A DNA stretch of 64,000 nt from Hymenobacter siberiensis. GTDB lineage: Bacteria > Bacteroidota > Bacteroidia > Cytophagales > Hymenobacteraceae. Shown here piece by piece: positions 32,829-43,017 of the stretch. The stretch lies in contig NZ_JAHLZY020000003.1 of assembly GCF_018967865.2 (NCBI RefSeq), positions 85,501-149,500 on the forward strand, written 5' to 3'. The first letter of the stretch is position 1; every line of letters begins with the position of its first letter. The notes under the pieces were generated by a model. That model searched no databases. It saw only the letters and a program-made list of their open reading frames with translations, and was not told where the DNA came from. The position numbers were made by a program, and so were the translations under genes.

Positions 32829-35774
32829 TCATTCTAGCAAAAGTCGGGACACTTGGCCAGAATGGTTTAGCTGTACCAAGTACACTCCATTTGGTAAAGC
32901 CGTTAAATTCAGATTCAGCGTTCCATCAACTGATGGACGCGCGGGTGCTTTGTACACGCACCGCCCTACTACGTCGTGTATTTCGACAGTCGTTAGGCCG
33001 GTAAAGCTCCCCTGCACCCGAACGAGTCCAGTAGACGGATTTGGAGCCAATGACCAACTGGTGGGAGCGGCCCCAGCCGGCACCGTACTCAACGTCGACG
33101 ATACCCGAACAGTGAAATCACGCACTTGTCCCAGTTCTTCCTGGCGGCGGCACGGGTCGGGAACCGTCGTGAGCCGAGTGTTGAAGGGCATGCCCCAGCA
33201 GGCGACGCGCAACCGCAGGGGCTGGTTGAGCAGCGTGGTCGCGGGCACCGTGATGATGCCGCGAAACGTACCCCCGATGAATCCGGTGGCCAACGAATTA
33301 AACAGCAACTCTTGCGGAGCCTCGAAGAGGCCGTTATCGTTCGCATCGAGCCACACAAAGCAAGCGGTCCCGCTGTAGTTGGAATCGGCAAAATAGAAGG
33401 AGGCGCTGGCCCCTGCCGTAAGTGCAATGGCGACCTGCGTGCAGGTCTCGTCCCGGTAACCGGGCGCATTCGCGGGTTGATGATAGGTGAAAACCGGCCC
33501 AATTTCCAAGGTGCCCATGCCATGTCCCACGCCCGTGGTGCCTGCCGTTGGGGAAGGCAAGCAGGATGCCGGCCGGGGGCCACTTGTCGAGGCGCTCACG
33601 GATACGTAACCGGAGCGGGTGGCCGTGTTGGTGCCGTATTGGTTGCCGGCCTGCAGGGTCACCGTGTAGGTACCCGGCGCGGCGTAGGTGTGCAACGGGT
33701 GTTGCAGGGTGGACGTGCCGCCGTCGCCAAACGACCACTGCCACCGATTGGGGGCGGCCACGCTCTGGTCCCGAAACTGCACCAGGGGGTTGCAGCTGGC
33801 CGGTTGGTCGGCGGCAAAAGCTGCCGTGGGGGCCACGGGGGGCGGCACGATGACCACCGTGTAATCCTCCACGGCGGCGTTTATAAATCCCGGGGTGCAC
33901 GTGCTGGTGGGCACAAAACTCGTGACGCTGTGCATGATGGCCCGCAGCCGGGTGGCTCCAGCTTTGGCCGCGGCGGGAATGGTGATACTCACGCTTTGGG
34001 GGCTGAACTGGGGCTGCGAGCTCACTTGCTCGGAGGGACCGAACTCGCCGTCCTGATTGTAGTCAATCCACGCCTCCACGGCCACCCACGGGCCGGGACC
34101 CGAGAAAATCCACGGCAGCGACTCGGCCCGCACGGTGTAGCTCTGGCCGGCTTGCACCATCGCGTAGCGGGCCGTAAAATCGCGGTAGCCCACCCCAGGA
34201 CCCCGAAAGTCGGTGTTGTCCAGGTTGGCGAATTGAAAGTGCGTGAAGTAGGCCGGGCCGGCGCTGCTGCTGCCCCCCCCGGCGGCGCAGTAGCTGGGGC
34301 AGGCGGTGGCCACGGCCACCCGCTGCCGAGCCGTGTCGCGCCCAAAAGCATTCTGCGCGACGAGTTGCACCTCGTACACCCCCGCCGTCAGGTAGAGATG
34401 AGCAGGAGGTGCCGCAGCCGTAGAAGTCGTTCCATCGCCAAAGTTCCAGTGGTAGCTGGTTGCCCCGCCCACCGAGGTATTGGCAAATGCCACCCGCACG
34501 GAATCACACAGGCGCTCGTAGTGCGCCGTAAAGGCCGAAGCAGGAGGCGCGGCATTCGGTACCACGACGAGGGAATAGTCTTCGGCCTGGCCGGCCTGCA
34601 CGGGGCCACAGGCGCTAGTAGCAGTGCTGCCGGCAATGTCGGCCACGATGCGCAGCCGCAGGGCTTTGTTATAGACCAGAGCCCAAGCCGAGGAAATCGT
34701 GAGTGGCACGACCGGGCTGCGCACGGACAAGCCCTGGTAAAGTAACTCGGCTGCGCCACTAAACTGGCCGTCGTCGTTTAGGTCCAGGTACACGCGCACG
34801 TCGTGGGCGCTGGGGCCTGTGGTGAGCCGTAGCGTGTCGGGCCGGTCGGCGGTGAGTGTGGCACGCTGGGCGCAGCTGAAATCTTCGTAGCCGGCTTGTC
34901 CGTCGACTGAGGCATTATTTAGGCCGGCCAGGCGCACGCGGATAAGCCCAAACTGACAGCAGTAGGCCAGTGTGGCCGGTTGGCAACTACTGGTGCGCGG
35001 GCCATCGGTACGTACCCGCACGTAGGCTGGTCGGGTGAGCGAGTCGCAACCGCTGGGGTTGCACACGCGCAACGACACGGCATAGGTACCGGCCGCCGCG
35101 TAGGTATGGGTCGGGTGCTGTTGGGTGCTGGTCGTGCCGTCGCCAAATCGCCAGCGCCAGGCCACCGGCGTATTAAAGGAGTTGTCCCGAAGGGCGACCA
35201 CGCCGGAGCACGTAATGGAATCGACCGCCGCGAAGTGCGCCACTGGGGCCGCGTTGCCGGCCATAATGCGCACCTGGTAGTCCTCGGTTTGGGAGTATTG
35301 GGGAGTCGAACAAGCCGTGGGGATGGGACTATTCGCGTAGTCAGCGGCAATGCGCAGTCGTAAGGCCTGATTGAGTATGGCCGTAGCGGGCACAGTGAAG
35401 TTAACCGTGTGAGTCCGGGCATTCAGGGAGTAAAGGATACGCTCACCAGCGGCAAACATCCCGTCATTATTGTAGTCCAGCCACGCAACTGCGTTTTCGG
35501 CCGCCGAGGTTCCGGTTTGCACGCGCAGGGTGTAGGTCGAACCTTGCAACAGGTTTGCTCGGCGCTGGCAACTGTAGTCGCGGTAGCCGTCGGCACTGCC
35601 GTTGGTGATTGTATCGAGATTGGCCAGCCGAACCCGGTAGATGCCCATGCCAAATTGGGTATTGGCTGATGAAGCCGAACCGGGAGTGCAGTTAACTGCT
35701 GGCGGACATTGGGCCTTCGATAATAATGATGTTAATAATAACAACGCAGGCCACAACAAGGCATTTTTCATCAA
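32829..35774 (-). CDS. Large secreted GEVED/PKD protein with T9SS sorting domain
   Basis: 981 residues. Signal peptide ([18 protein letters not shown]), then four GEVED-type repeats, each with YRDYS/YEDFS...LTxG and [12 protein letters not shown] calcium-site motifs (about 40-175, 270-410, 505-690, 790-905), alternating with three PKD domains (for example [20 protein letters not shown]). The last ~70 residues ([17 protein letters not shown] ... [19 protein letters not shown]) are a type A sorting domain for the type IX secretion system. It should be exported to the cell surface; role could be adhesion or polymer binding. Single gene. Confidence 0.9.
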   Translation of the reverse strand: MMKNALLWPALLLLTSLLSKAQCPPAVNCTPGSASSANTQFGMGIYRVRLANLDTITNGSADGYRDYSCQRRANLLQGSTYTLRVQTGTSAAENAVAWLDYNNDGMFAAGERILYSLNARTHTVNFTVPATAILNQALRLRIAADYANSPIPTACSTPQYSQTEDYQVRIMAGNAAPVAHFAAVDSITCSGVVALRDNSFNTPVAWRWRFGDGTTSTQQHPTHTYAAAGTYAVSLRVCNPSGCDSLTRPAYVRVRTDGPRTSSCQPATLAYCCQFGLIRVRLAGLNNASVDGQAGYEDFSCAQRATLTADRPDTLRLTTGPSAHDVRVYLDLNDDGQFSGAAELLYQGLSVRSPVVPLTISSAWALVYNKALRLRIVADIAGSTATSACGPVQAGQAEDYSLVVVPNAAPPASAFTAHYERLCDSVRVAFANTSVGGATSYHWNFGDGTTSTAAAPPAHLYLTAGVYEVQLVAQNAFGRDTARQRVAVATACPSYCAAGGGSSSAGPAYFTHFQFANLDNTDFRGPGVGYRDFTARYAMVQAGQSYTVRAESLPWIFSGPGPWVAVEAWIDYNQDGEFGPSEQVSSQPQFSPQSVSITIPAAAKAGATRLRAIMHSVTSFVPTSTCTPGFINAAVEDYTVVIVPPPVAPTAAFAADQPASCNPLVQFRDQSVAAPNRWQWSFGDGGTSTLQHPLHTYAAPGTYTVTLQAGNQYGTNTATRSGYVSVSASTSGPRPASCLPSPTAGTTGVGHGMGTLEIGPVFTYHQPANAPGYRDETCTQVAIALTAGASASFYFADSNYSGTACFVWLDANDNGLFEAPQELLFNSLATGFIGGTFRGIITVPATTLLNQPLRLRVACWGMPFNTRLTTVPDPCRRQEELGQVRDFTVRVSSTLSTVPAGAAPTSWSLAPNPSTGLVRVQGSFTGLTTVEIHDVVGRCVYKAPARPSVDGTLNLNLTALPNGVYLVQLNHSGQVSRLLLE

Positions 35775-35817
35775 TTCACTGCCTATTCAGGTGAAATATA
35801 CCAATTCCCACACAGTG

Positions 35818-35834
35818 AAACTGTTTAGAAAGTC
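35818..35834. repeat. Half-site of the GTTTAGAAAGTC repeat
   Basis: AAACTGTTTAGAAAGTC matches the outer arm of the palindromes at 3016-3159 and 18283-18361. The partner arm is missing, replaced by the IS5 remnant; a loosely similar GCACTTTCTAA occurs at 36398. Confidence 0.5.
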
Positions 35835-35894
35835 AAAGGACTCCCAAAAAAGCGTGAAATTTGAGATGTAACACTCCTTTTTTCGCATTTTAAT

Positions 35895-36346
35895 GTAAGT
35901 CCTGTCCAAAGCTATGATTCGCCAATGGATTCTGCCCGCGCTCCCGTTCTCGACCCACGGCCGCCCCTCGGTCGTGGAGCCGGTTGAGTTGGTAGAAGTC
36001 ATTCTCTACAAGCTCAACAGCGGCTGTCAGTGGCGCTTATTGCCGGTCAAACAGTTTTTTACGGGCGCATCCCTGACCTGGCAGGGCGTATACGCCCGCT
36101 TTAATGCCTGGCGCAAGGACGGGTCCTGGCAAGCGGTGTGGCTCCGTTTGTTGCGCCAAAACGGGGCCCACCTCGACTGTTCCAGCGTCCAGCTGGACGG
36201 CAGCAACACGCCCGACAAGAACGGGGGGAAGCCGTCGGCTACCAGGGCCGCAAAAAAGCCCGCACCACCACGACCCTCTTCCTAGCCGACAACCGGGGCC
36301 AGCCCCTGGCCTGCGCCAGCCCGCAGGCGGACAACCACCACGATTG
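35895..36346 (+). mobile_element. Truncated IS5-family element
   Basis: Starts near GTAAGTCCTGTCCAAAG, probably the left terminal repeat, and contains the first transposase frame and the beginning of the second. The catalytic C-terminal part and right end are missing; from about 36347 the sequence turns into other repeat DNA. Remnant only. Confidence 0.7.
35914..36346 (+). pseudogene. IS5-family transposase, 3'-truncated, with G6 slippery site
   Basis: The first frame (MIRQWILPALPFSTHGRPS ... NSGCQWRLLPVKQF ... FNAWRKDGSWQAVW) is the usual OrfA of two-frame IS5 elements. At a GGGGGG run near 36222-36227 a -1 shift leads into GEAVGYQGRKKARTTTTLFL and GQPLACASPQADNHHD, where the element is cut off. 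The -1 shift on G6 is typical of the programmed frameshift in this group, but the missing catalytic end makes it inactive. Confidence 0.75.
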
Positions 36347-36404
36347 ACGCGAGATTCCTCGCCTGCGCTCGGAATGACGTTCTTTACTATTTTCGGGCAC
36401 TTTC

Positions 36405-36523
36405 TAACTCAACTTTGGCAGGTTGAGCTAATTGGGGCTTCCAGGATGTAGGGGCGGGGACAAGCCCTACCGGGTACGACCCCGCCCCTACACCCAACCG
36501 ACAACCTGCCAAAGTAGAGTTAA
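36405..36523. repeat. Intact palindromic MITE copy
   Basis: 119 bases with terminal inverted repeats (TAACTCAACTTTGGCAGGTT and the complement of TTAACTCTACTTTGGCAGGT) and an inner GTAGGGGCGGGG / CCCCGCCCCTAC stem. It matches, in reverse orientation, the copy at 10714-12029 that was split by the IS4 element. No coding capacity. Confidence 0.85.
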
Positions 36524-36525
36524 AG

Positions 36526-36537
36526 CCCCCCCCCCCC
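36526..36537. repeat. C12 homopolymer
   Basis: Twelve consecutive C directly after the MITE and 9 bases beyond the stop of the helD-like gene. Non-coding; a likely site of length variation or sequencing error. Confidence 0.7.
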
Positions 36538-36546
36538 GAAACGATG

Positions 36547-38592
36547 TTATGACAAGGCTAAAAAAGCCGTGATATCGCCGGTATGCGTTAGTGTGAGCTG
36601 GTGCATGGCCCGGGTGCAGGCCACGTAGAGCATGCTTTTATCGACCTCCGTTTTGTAATTGCGGGCGGAAACAAAGGGCAGAATAACCTCATCGAATTCC
36701 AGGCCCTTGGCCAGGTGAGCCGTGGTGATGATGACGCCTTCCTTGAAGGTGGTGGACTCGTCGGTGAGCAGGTAAATACCGGGCGCTTCCAGCGTCTGGT
36801 ATACCTCTTCGGCCTGCCGCAGGGTTTTACAGATGATGCCCAGGGAATGATTTCCGGAGCTGAAAAAGGCCGTGAGCAACTGCCTAACGGCCTGAAATTC
36901 ATCGTCTTTACTCGTGAAGCGCGCCACCACAGGCTCCTGCCCATGGCGCTCCAGGGGGATGATGTGGGGGTTGGGGGTGATGCGCTGCGCGAAGGCCGTA
37001 ATCTCGACGGTAGAGCGGTAGCTGCGGTACAGCTTCACCACATCGGCCTGCGGGAATACGCGCTCGATGGTTTCGGCCGAGGAAGAGCTGTACGGGTTCA
37101 CCGTCTGGCTGACATCGCCGAGAATAGTTTTGCGGCACAGGAATATGCGCGAAAGCACGGCATACTGCACGGGGGTGTAGTCCTGCATCTCGTCCACCAG
37201 CAAGTGCTTCACGTGGTCGTAGGTGCTGATGCCTTCCAGGCGCAGGCGCAGGTAGATGAGGGCAAAAACATCGGCGTATTCCAGGTGCAGGCGGTGGTCG
37301 ATGTTGAATAGGTCGGGCTTGCCCAGCCAGCGGTAAAAATCCCGGTACAGGTCCAGCACCTGATGGAAGCGGAACATGCGGGGAATGGCCTCTCCAATTA
37401 TGTTTTTTTCGTGCCCAGTGAGCTTGCGGCGGGTGGCATCGCGCACGTAGGCCCGTACTTCCTCGGCCACCAGCGCAAACCGTTTCAGGAGCGGCACCCG
37501 GTGGAAGGTCTTGAACTTGGCCAGCATAAACGGCAGGGGAACCAGGGTGCTGCCCACCCGCAGCTCCTTCACCGTAAAGTAGTTGTTCTCGACGTAGATA
37601 AGGTACTGGTTGAGCTGGCTGAGGAATTCAAACGACGACTTGAACCGGATACGCTCAATAAACGCCTGGTCGTGGTTGTCGAGCAGCGCGGAAACCTGCT
37701 CGAAAAAGGTCTGGAACGAGTAGCGGTGGTCGAGCAAATCGGCCGCCAGCTCTTCCATGCCCAGCTCGGGAATGTGCTCTTCGCCCAGCTCGGGCAGCAC
37801 ATTGGAGATATAGTCGGCGAACACCTTATTTGGCGAGATGATGAGCACGTCCTTCGCCCCAATGGTTTCGCGGTAGCGGTAGAGCAGGAACGCAATGCGG
37901 TGCAGAGCAATGGAGGTTTTGCCCGAGCCGGCCACGCCCTGAATGACCATCACCTGCGCGGTTTCGTTGCGAATCACCGCGTTCTGGTCGCGCTGAATGG
38001 TGGCCACGATGTTCTTCAGCTTGTCGTCGGAGGACTTGGCCAACTCGCGCTGCAGCACGTCGTCGTGAATGTTCACGTCGTTTTCGAGCATGAACTCCAG
38101 TCGGCCATCCCGGATTTTGTACTGCCGCTTCAGCTCAATGGTGCCCTGAATCATGCCCGAAGGCGTGGCGAAGGCGGCTTCGCCCAGCTCGAAGTCGTAA
38201 AACATGGACGAAACCGGCGCCCGCCAGTCGTAGATGAGGCTGCGGCGCTGCTCATCCATAAAGGAATACACCCCGATGTACACCGGCAGTTTAGCCTGCC
38301 CCTGGGGCACAAAGTCAATGCGGCCGAAGTAGGGCGACTGCCCCAGCTTGAGCAGCTTCCGTTTCCGGCCCACGGCTGCTTCGCCGGTAAAGGCCATGCG
38401 GTCAATGGACTGACCAGCAGACACCATGTCGGCATCGTCCATGCCGGACTGGTGCTCATGGATGTACTCCTTTTTCTCCCGCAGCTCGTCGGAAAACTGC
38501 CGGACGGAGCCATCTATCCGCCGAATGGCCAGCGTCAGCTTCTCCTTAATTACTTCCAGGTATTCTTTCTCTTCTTGTTGCGTTGCGTTCAT
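36547..38592 (-). CDS. helD: HelD/HelR-like UvrD-family ATPase
   Basis: 681 residues. N-terminal coiled-coil arm (about 1-55, Glu/Lys-rich), then a domain with FGRIDF and YDWRAPVSSMFYDFELG, a strongly conserved HelD stretch. Walker A GVAGSGKTS (219-227), LLVDEMQDYTPVQYAVL (motif II), GDVSQTVNPY (motif III), SYRSTVEI (motif IV) and TTAHLAKGLEFDEVIL (motif V). HelD proteins bind RNA polymerase, release it from stalled complexes or DNA, and in some species protect against rifampicin. A near-consensus CACCTTTG -7 box lies on the minus strand at about 38625-38618. Single gene; symbol given by family resemblance. Confidence 0.85.
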   Translation of the reverse strand: MNATQQEEKEYLEVIKEKLTLAIRRIDGSVRQFSDELREKKEYIHEHQSGMDDADMVSAGQSIDRMAFTGEAAVGRKRKLLKLGQSPYFGRIDFVPQGQAKLPVYIGVYSFMDEQRRSLIYDWRAPVSSMFYDFELGEAAFATPSGMIQGTIELKRQYKIRDGRLEFMLENDVNIHDDVLQRELAKSSDDKLKNIVATIQRDQNAVIRNETAQVMVIQGVAGSGKTSIALHRIAFLLYRYRETIGAKDVLIISPNKVFADYISNVLPELGEEHIPELGMEELAADLLDHRYSFQTFFEQVSALLDNHDQAFIERIRFKSSFEFLSQLNQYLIYVENNYFTVKELRVGSTLVPLPFMLAKFKTFHRVPLLKRFALVAEEVRAYVRDATRRKLTGHEKNIIGEAIPRMFRFHQVLDLYRDFYRWLGKPDLFNIDHRLHLEYADVFALIYLRLRLEGISTYDHVKHLLVDEMQDYTPVQYAVLSRIFLCRKTILGDVSQTVNPYSSSSAETIERVFPQADVVKLYRSYRSTVEITAFAQRITPNPHIIPLERHGQEPVVARFTSKDDEFQAVRQLLTAFFSSGNHSLGIICKTLRQAEEVYQTLEAPGIYLLTDESTTFKEGVIITTAHLAKGLEFDEVILPFVSARNYKTEVDKSMLYVACTRAMHQLTLTHTGDITAFLALS

Positions 38593-38950
38593 CCCGACAG
38601 TGCTTGGAAATAGCCCGCAAAGGTGAGGTCAAATTTCGGTCCGGCGAATTTTGGGTATAACCTTTTCAATCAGCCCGGTATTTATATGGGGCTGCTGCTA
38701 GTACTTCGCCCGCATCAGGCGCCTTAAGGTTTGCTTAGAATGTAGCCGCAATGCTCGCGCCTGCGTTTAACCGGGGATGCCATTGAGGGATTTTCTTATG
38801 CATTAGCATGTGCCATTTGCCTGAGCTTGTGACCAGGGTAAGGGCAGCAGCGATTTTTGATTCACAATAACCTGAAGCGTTGCTGTTTAGTGATGCAGCG
38901 GCGCGCCACCAACGGCCTAACAAGATTCGACGACATTTCACGAAACCAGT
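38593..38950. other. Intergenic region between helD-like and katG
   Basis: About 360 bases separating divergent genes. It should hold both promoters: a candidate -7 element for helD near 38618-38625, and an AT-rich patch (GCGATTTTTGATTCACAATA, about 38851) upstream of katG. I see no OxyR- or PerR-type operator that I could defend, and no gene. Confidence 0.4.
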
Positions 38951-41245
38951 ATGATGCACATAACCAACGACAAGACCGACACCAAAACATTCGAAATGGG
39001 CGGAAAATGTCCCTTCGGCGGCGACCGCATCGGCGGCGCCGAAGGCGCTTCGCCCACCCTGTCCGACTGGTACCCCAACCGGCTGCGCGTGGAGCTGCTG
39101 CACCACAATGCCCCGGGTGCCAATCCGCTCGGTGAAGATTTCAACTATACCGAGGCATTCAACGCCATCGACCTGGAGGCGCTGAAGCAGGAAATCAAAG
39201 GCTTCCTGACTTCTTCGGTGGATTGGTGGCCGTCGGACTACGGCAACTACGGCCCGCAGATGGTTCGCATGGCCTGGCACTCGGCCGGTACCTACCGCAT
39301 TGCCGACGGCCGCGGGGGTGCCGGGGAGGCGCTGCAGCGCTTCGCACCCATCAGCAGCTGGTGGGACAATGGCAACACCGACAAGTCGCGCCGCCTCATC
39401 TGGCCCATCAAGCAGAAATACGGCAGCGCCCTGTCCTGGGCCGACCTTATTGTGCTGACTGGTAACTGCGCGTTAGAAATCATGGGCTTCCCCACCTACG
39501 GTTTCGCCGGTGGCCGCCATGATGCCTGGGAGGCCGACGACGCCACTTATTGGGGCCCCGAGGTGTGGGACGGCAAGAAAGTAAACACGCCCGACAGCAT
39601 GGTGTCGCGCGACAAGCGCTGGCGCGGCCAGAACGGCGATGCCGACTACGACCTCGAAAACCCGCTGGCAGCTTCCTTCCAATCCCTGATTTACGTGAAT
39701 CCCGAAGGCCCCTACGGGAAGGGCGACCCGCTGGGCTCGGCCCATGATATTCGGATTACGTTCACTCGCATGGCCATGAACGACGAGGAAACCGTGGCCC
39801 TTATTGCCGGCGGCCACGCCTTCGGCAAGAGCCACGGCATGGTGCCAGCCGCCGAAATCGGGGCACAGCCCGAGATTGCGCCGATGGAGCAGATGGGCCT
39901 GGGCTGGCACAACCCCAAAGGTTCGGGCAATGCCGAAAACACGATGACCAACGGCATTGAGGGCAGCTGGACGCCAAACCCCACCCAGTGGGACAACGAC
40001 TACCTCATCAACCTGTTCAAGTTTGAATGGGAGCAGACCAAGAGCCCGGCCGGTGCCCTGCAGTGGACCCCGGTTGACAAGAATGCGCCCAAAACGCCCG
40101 ACGCGCACATCCCCGGCCAGATGAATGCCCTGATGATGATGACGACCGATATCGCCCTTAAGGAGGACCCCGAATACCGCAAGGTGTGCGAGAAATTCCT
40201 TAACGATTTCGACGCCTTCACCCAGGCCTTTTCCAAGGCCTGGTACAAGCTAACCCACCGCGATATGGGCCCGCGCGAGCGCTACCTCGGGGCCGAGAAG
40301 GTGAACGAGAACGACCTGCTCTGGCAGGACCCCATCCCGGTGGCCGACTACCCTGTAATCGAAGCAGCGGAAATCGCGGCGCTGAAGAAGTCGATTATGG
40401 CAGCGGGTATTTCCGGGTCTGATTTGGTGTACACCGCGTTTTCGGCCGCCGTCACGCACCGCAGCAGCGACAAGCGCGGCGGGGCCAATGGCGGGCGGCT
40501 CGCGCTGGCCCCGCAAAAAGATTGGGCGGTCAACCGCCGCACGGTGCCGGTTATTGCGGCCCTGCGCACGGTAATGGACGAATTTAACGGCCAGCAGCAG
40601 GGTGGCAAGAAAGTATCGCTCGCCGACCTCATCGTGCTGGGCGGCTGCGCCACGCTCGAGAAAGCAGCGGCCGATGCGGGCGTTGCAACCGAGGTGCCCT
40701 TCACGCCGGGCCGCCGCGACACCACGCAGGAACTCACCGACATTGAGATGTTTACGTGGCTCAAGCCCGTGGCCGATGGATTCCGCAACTACCTCGACAA
40801 GGGGTTTGGCGAAATTTCGCAGGACGTTTCTCCAGAAGAGATGTTCCTCGATAAGGCGCAGCTCCTCTCGCTCACCTCGCCGGAGTGGGTAGCGCTGACG
40901 GGCGGCTTGCGGGCCATGAACGCCAACCACGACGGCTCCCCCTACGGCATCTTTACCGACCGCGTGGGGGTGCTTACCAATGATTTCTTCACCGTACTCA
41001 CAAGCACGGAATTCGATTGGAAGAAGGCGGACGCGAAGGGCATGACCTTCTCGCTCGACAACCGCGCGACGGGTGAAAGCCGCTTCGTGGCCACTCGGTC
41101 CGACCTCATCTTCGGCTCCAACGGCCAGTTGCGCGCCGTGGCGGAAGTGTACGCTGGCAGCGATGGTCACAAGCGCTTCGTGAAGGCCTTTGTGAAGGCG
41201 TGGGATAAGGTGATGATGCTCGACCGCTACGACGTGAAAGTTTAA
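38951..41245 (+). CDS. katG: Catalase-peroxidase KatG
   Basis: 764 residues, close to the usual ~740. Bifunctional haem enzyme that breaks down hydrogen peroxide. N-terminal active site [12 protein letters not shown] with Arg106, Trp109 and His110; proximal haem ligand His289 in [10 protein letters not shown]. The Trp-Tyr-Met adduct residues Trp109, Tyr248 (SLIYVNPEG) and Met274 (TRMAMND) are all present, so catalase activity is expected. The second half is the usual haem-free duplicate. Start could be Met1 or Met2. No signal peptide. Followed by a long perfect hairpin at 41268. Confidence 0.95.
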   Translation: MMHITNDKTDTKTFEMGGKCPFGGDRIGGAEGASPTLSDWYPNRLRVELLHHNAPGANPLGEDFNYTEAFNAIDLEALKQEIKGFLTSSVDWWPSDYGNYGPQMVRMAWHSAGTYRIADGRGGAGEALQRFAPISSWWDNGNTDKSRRLIWPIKQKYGSALSWADLIVLTGNCALEIMGFPTYGFAGGRHDAWEADDATYWGPEVWDGKKVNTPDSMVSRDKRWRGQNGDADYDLENPLAASFQSLIYVNPEGPYGKGDPLGSAHDIRITFTRMAMNDEETVALIAGGHAFGKSHGMVPAAEIGAQPEIAPMEQMGLGWHNPKGSGNAENTMTNGIEGSWTPNPTQWDNDYLINLFKFEWEQTKSPAGALQWTPVDKNAPKTPDAHIPGQMNALMMMTTDIALKEDPEYRKVCEKFLNDFDAFTQAFSKAWYKLTHRDMGPRERYLGAEKVNENDLLWQDPIPVADYPVIEAAEIAALKKSIMAAGISGSDLVYTAFSAAVTHRSSDKRGGANGGRLALAPQKDWAVNRRTVPVIAALRTVMDEFNGQQQGGKKVSLADLIVLGGCATLEKAAADAGVATEVPFTPGRRDTTQELTDIEMFTWLKPVADGFRNYLDKGFGEISQDVSPEEMFLDKAQLLSLTSPEWVALTGGLRAMNANHDGSPYGIFTDRVGVLTNDFFTVLTSTEFDWKKADAKGMTFSLDNRATGESRFVATRSDLIFGSNGQLRAVAEVYAGSDGHKRFVKAFVKAWDKVMMLDRYDVKV

Positions 41246-41267
41246 CGCCGACTCCACCGGAGATTAT

Positions 41268-41328
41268 GAGGCCCTGTCTTTATTGAAAACGATGCCCTTT
41301 GCGTCGTTTTCAATAAAGACAGGGCCTC
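41268..41328 (+). terminator. Terminator hairpin after katG
   Basis: Perfect 25-bp arms (41268-41292 and 41304-41328) around an 11-base loop, 22 bases after the katG stop. The long stem without a strong T-run may equally be a palindromic repeat. Confidence 0.7.
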
Positions 41329-41509
41329 TTGCTCTTTGCTGCTTTCCCTGATGCAACTCAATTCCCGGCTACCGATGCTGGAACAATACGCCACACTCAG
41401 GAGAAACAATCAACTGAAATAATTAGCAATAACCTGTCTATCAGGTGTTTGTTGATTTAATATTCTTTGGTACCCGGTTGGCCTAGCAACCGGCATCACG
41501 GAATACTTT

Positions 41510-41720
41510 ATGCGATTTTCTTTACCTGGCTCTTGCCTGGTCAGCGCCGCGCTAAGGTGCTTCTGCCTACTGCTTTGCCTGCTGGGCCTGAGTGCAACTG
41601 CCCGCGCCGCCAGCTACTACTGGGTGGGCAAAACCGGCGCCTGGACCGACATGAGCCACTGGGCCAGCACCAGCGGCGGAGCCGGCAATGCCTACGCTAA
41701 CGTGCCGAAAAACACAGTTA
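41510..41720 (+). pseudogene. 5' end of a secreted T9SS-type surface protein gene cut by IS630
   Basis: MRFSLPGSCLVSAALRCF begins a signal peptide (CLLLCLLGLSATARA), followed by ASYYWVGKTGAWTDMSHWAS, the typical opening of large Bacteroidota surface proteins exported by the type IX system. After about 70 codons the IS630 element starts at a TA (41719-41720). Beyond the element I find no continuation of the gene, so a deletion accompanied or followed insertion. Only the exported N-terminus would be made. Confidence 0.7.
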
Positions 41721-42735
41721 GAGCAGTTTCGGTGTTACTGTACATGATATTCGCAATGGTCAAACCAGTTTTTGGCATCCTGGTCGGATATCCACGCGGC
41801 AGCCGCTATAATGGCCTGCTCAAGCGCGTCGCGGGTACGTGCTTTGAGGGGGCGCAACCAGGTTTTGAGCTTGCTGAAGGCCAGCTCAATTGGGTTGAAA
41901 TCGGGCGAATAGGGCGGCAGGTAGCGCAGCCGCACGCCATATCCCCCCCCGATTTCGGCCAGGCCATCCACTTTATGCACCGACAGATTATCGAGGACCA
42001 CCACGTCACCCCGCCGCAGGGTGGGGCCGAGCACCTGGTCGAGATAGGCGGCAAACACGTCGCCATTAACGGCTCCCTCGACGGTGAGCAGCGCCCCGAG
42101 GCCCTCAGGGGTGAGGGCGGCGATGAGCGTCCCGTTCGGACCGCCGTGCAGCGGCACGGCCTGGCCCAGACGCTGGCCGGCTGGGGCCCGGCCGTAGCGG
42201 CGGCAATAGGTCAGGTTCGTGCTCGTCTCACCTACGAAGACAAAACGAGTCACCTCTTCTTCCTGGATGGCTTCGATAAACAAGCGGCGCAAGGCGACGA
42301 CGCGCGCGGTATCGCGTTCTGCGGCGTGGACGCTTTTTTTTGCGTCCCCAGCCCAGGCGTTCCACGGCCTGCCACACGGCCGTGCGCTGCAACGAGGGGC
42401 CGCCGGCCGCCACCAGCGCCTGCCCGATTTCGGCCAGCGTGGCATCGGGTTGCGCCCGCAGGCAGGCCAGCAGGCGCTCGTCGCCCGCCGCGTCCAGGCG
42501 CGGGACCGGGCCGGGATGACGGGGCAACTCGGCCACCGAGCCGCTCGTGCGTTGGCGGCGCAAGAGCTTGTCGGTGAACAATAGGGACACGCAAAAACGA
42601 GCCGCGACCTGGTATGTTTTGGCCCCCGGCTCGGCGCATGCCGCCGCCACGCGTTCCCGCAAATCTTGTGAATACGCTTTCATTTCCGAATATATGCCTA
42701 AAGCTAAAGCACGTACACTATCTTCGAAACCGCTC
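41721..42735 (-). mobile_element. IS630-family insertion sequence
   Basis: 1015 bases between TA dinucleotides at 41719-41720 and 42736-42737, the TA duplication expected of IS630/Tc1-mariner elements. Ends are GAGCAGTTTCG (left) and the complement of GAGCGGTTTCG (right). One two-frame transposase gene on the minus strand. Confidence 0.85.
41735..42683 (-). pseudogene. IS630 transposase in two frames joined at an A8 run
   Basis: First frame: MKAYSQDLRERVAAACAEPG with a helix-turn-helix N-terminus, to VERLGWGRKKK. At eight consecutive A (minus strand, about 42335-42342) the sequence continues in the +1 frame: KKSVHAAERDTARV, then FVGETSTNLTYCRRYG, VVVLDNLSVHKVDGL and LPPYSPDFNPIELAFSKLK, which carry the DDE catalytic residues. 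Removing one A gives a single protein of about 315 residues. Expression by slippage on the A run is possible and known for some IS630 elements; otherwise it is a pseudogene. Confidence 0.78.
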
Positions 42736-43017
42736 TAAGCAGTCCTCAGTTACCTGGAGCCCGCTGGGCCGAACCGGCTCATGCTGTCTGATACCGAGCC
42801 GGTTTCGAAGTAGTAGGGCAAGTGGACGGACAGGGGCGCACTGAAATGATACGCTCGTTTGCCATTCCGACCACTTTGGCACCCCTTTTCAGAACAAGGC
42901 CGGCCCGTACTTACTTTTAGCCCCGCCGGGAACGGGGCAGTGGCCTCCGCTGCTCTGCAACCCCGCCTTAAACGGCAGGGGCCACATCCGCTCGCTTTCG
43001 CTCAACGCTTCGCTCTT

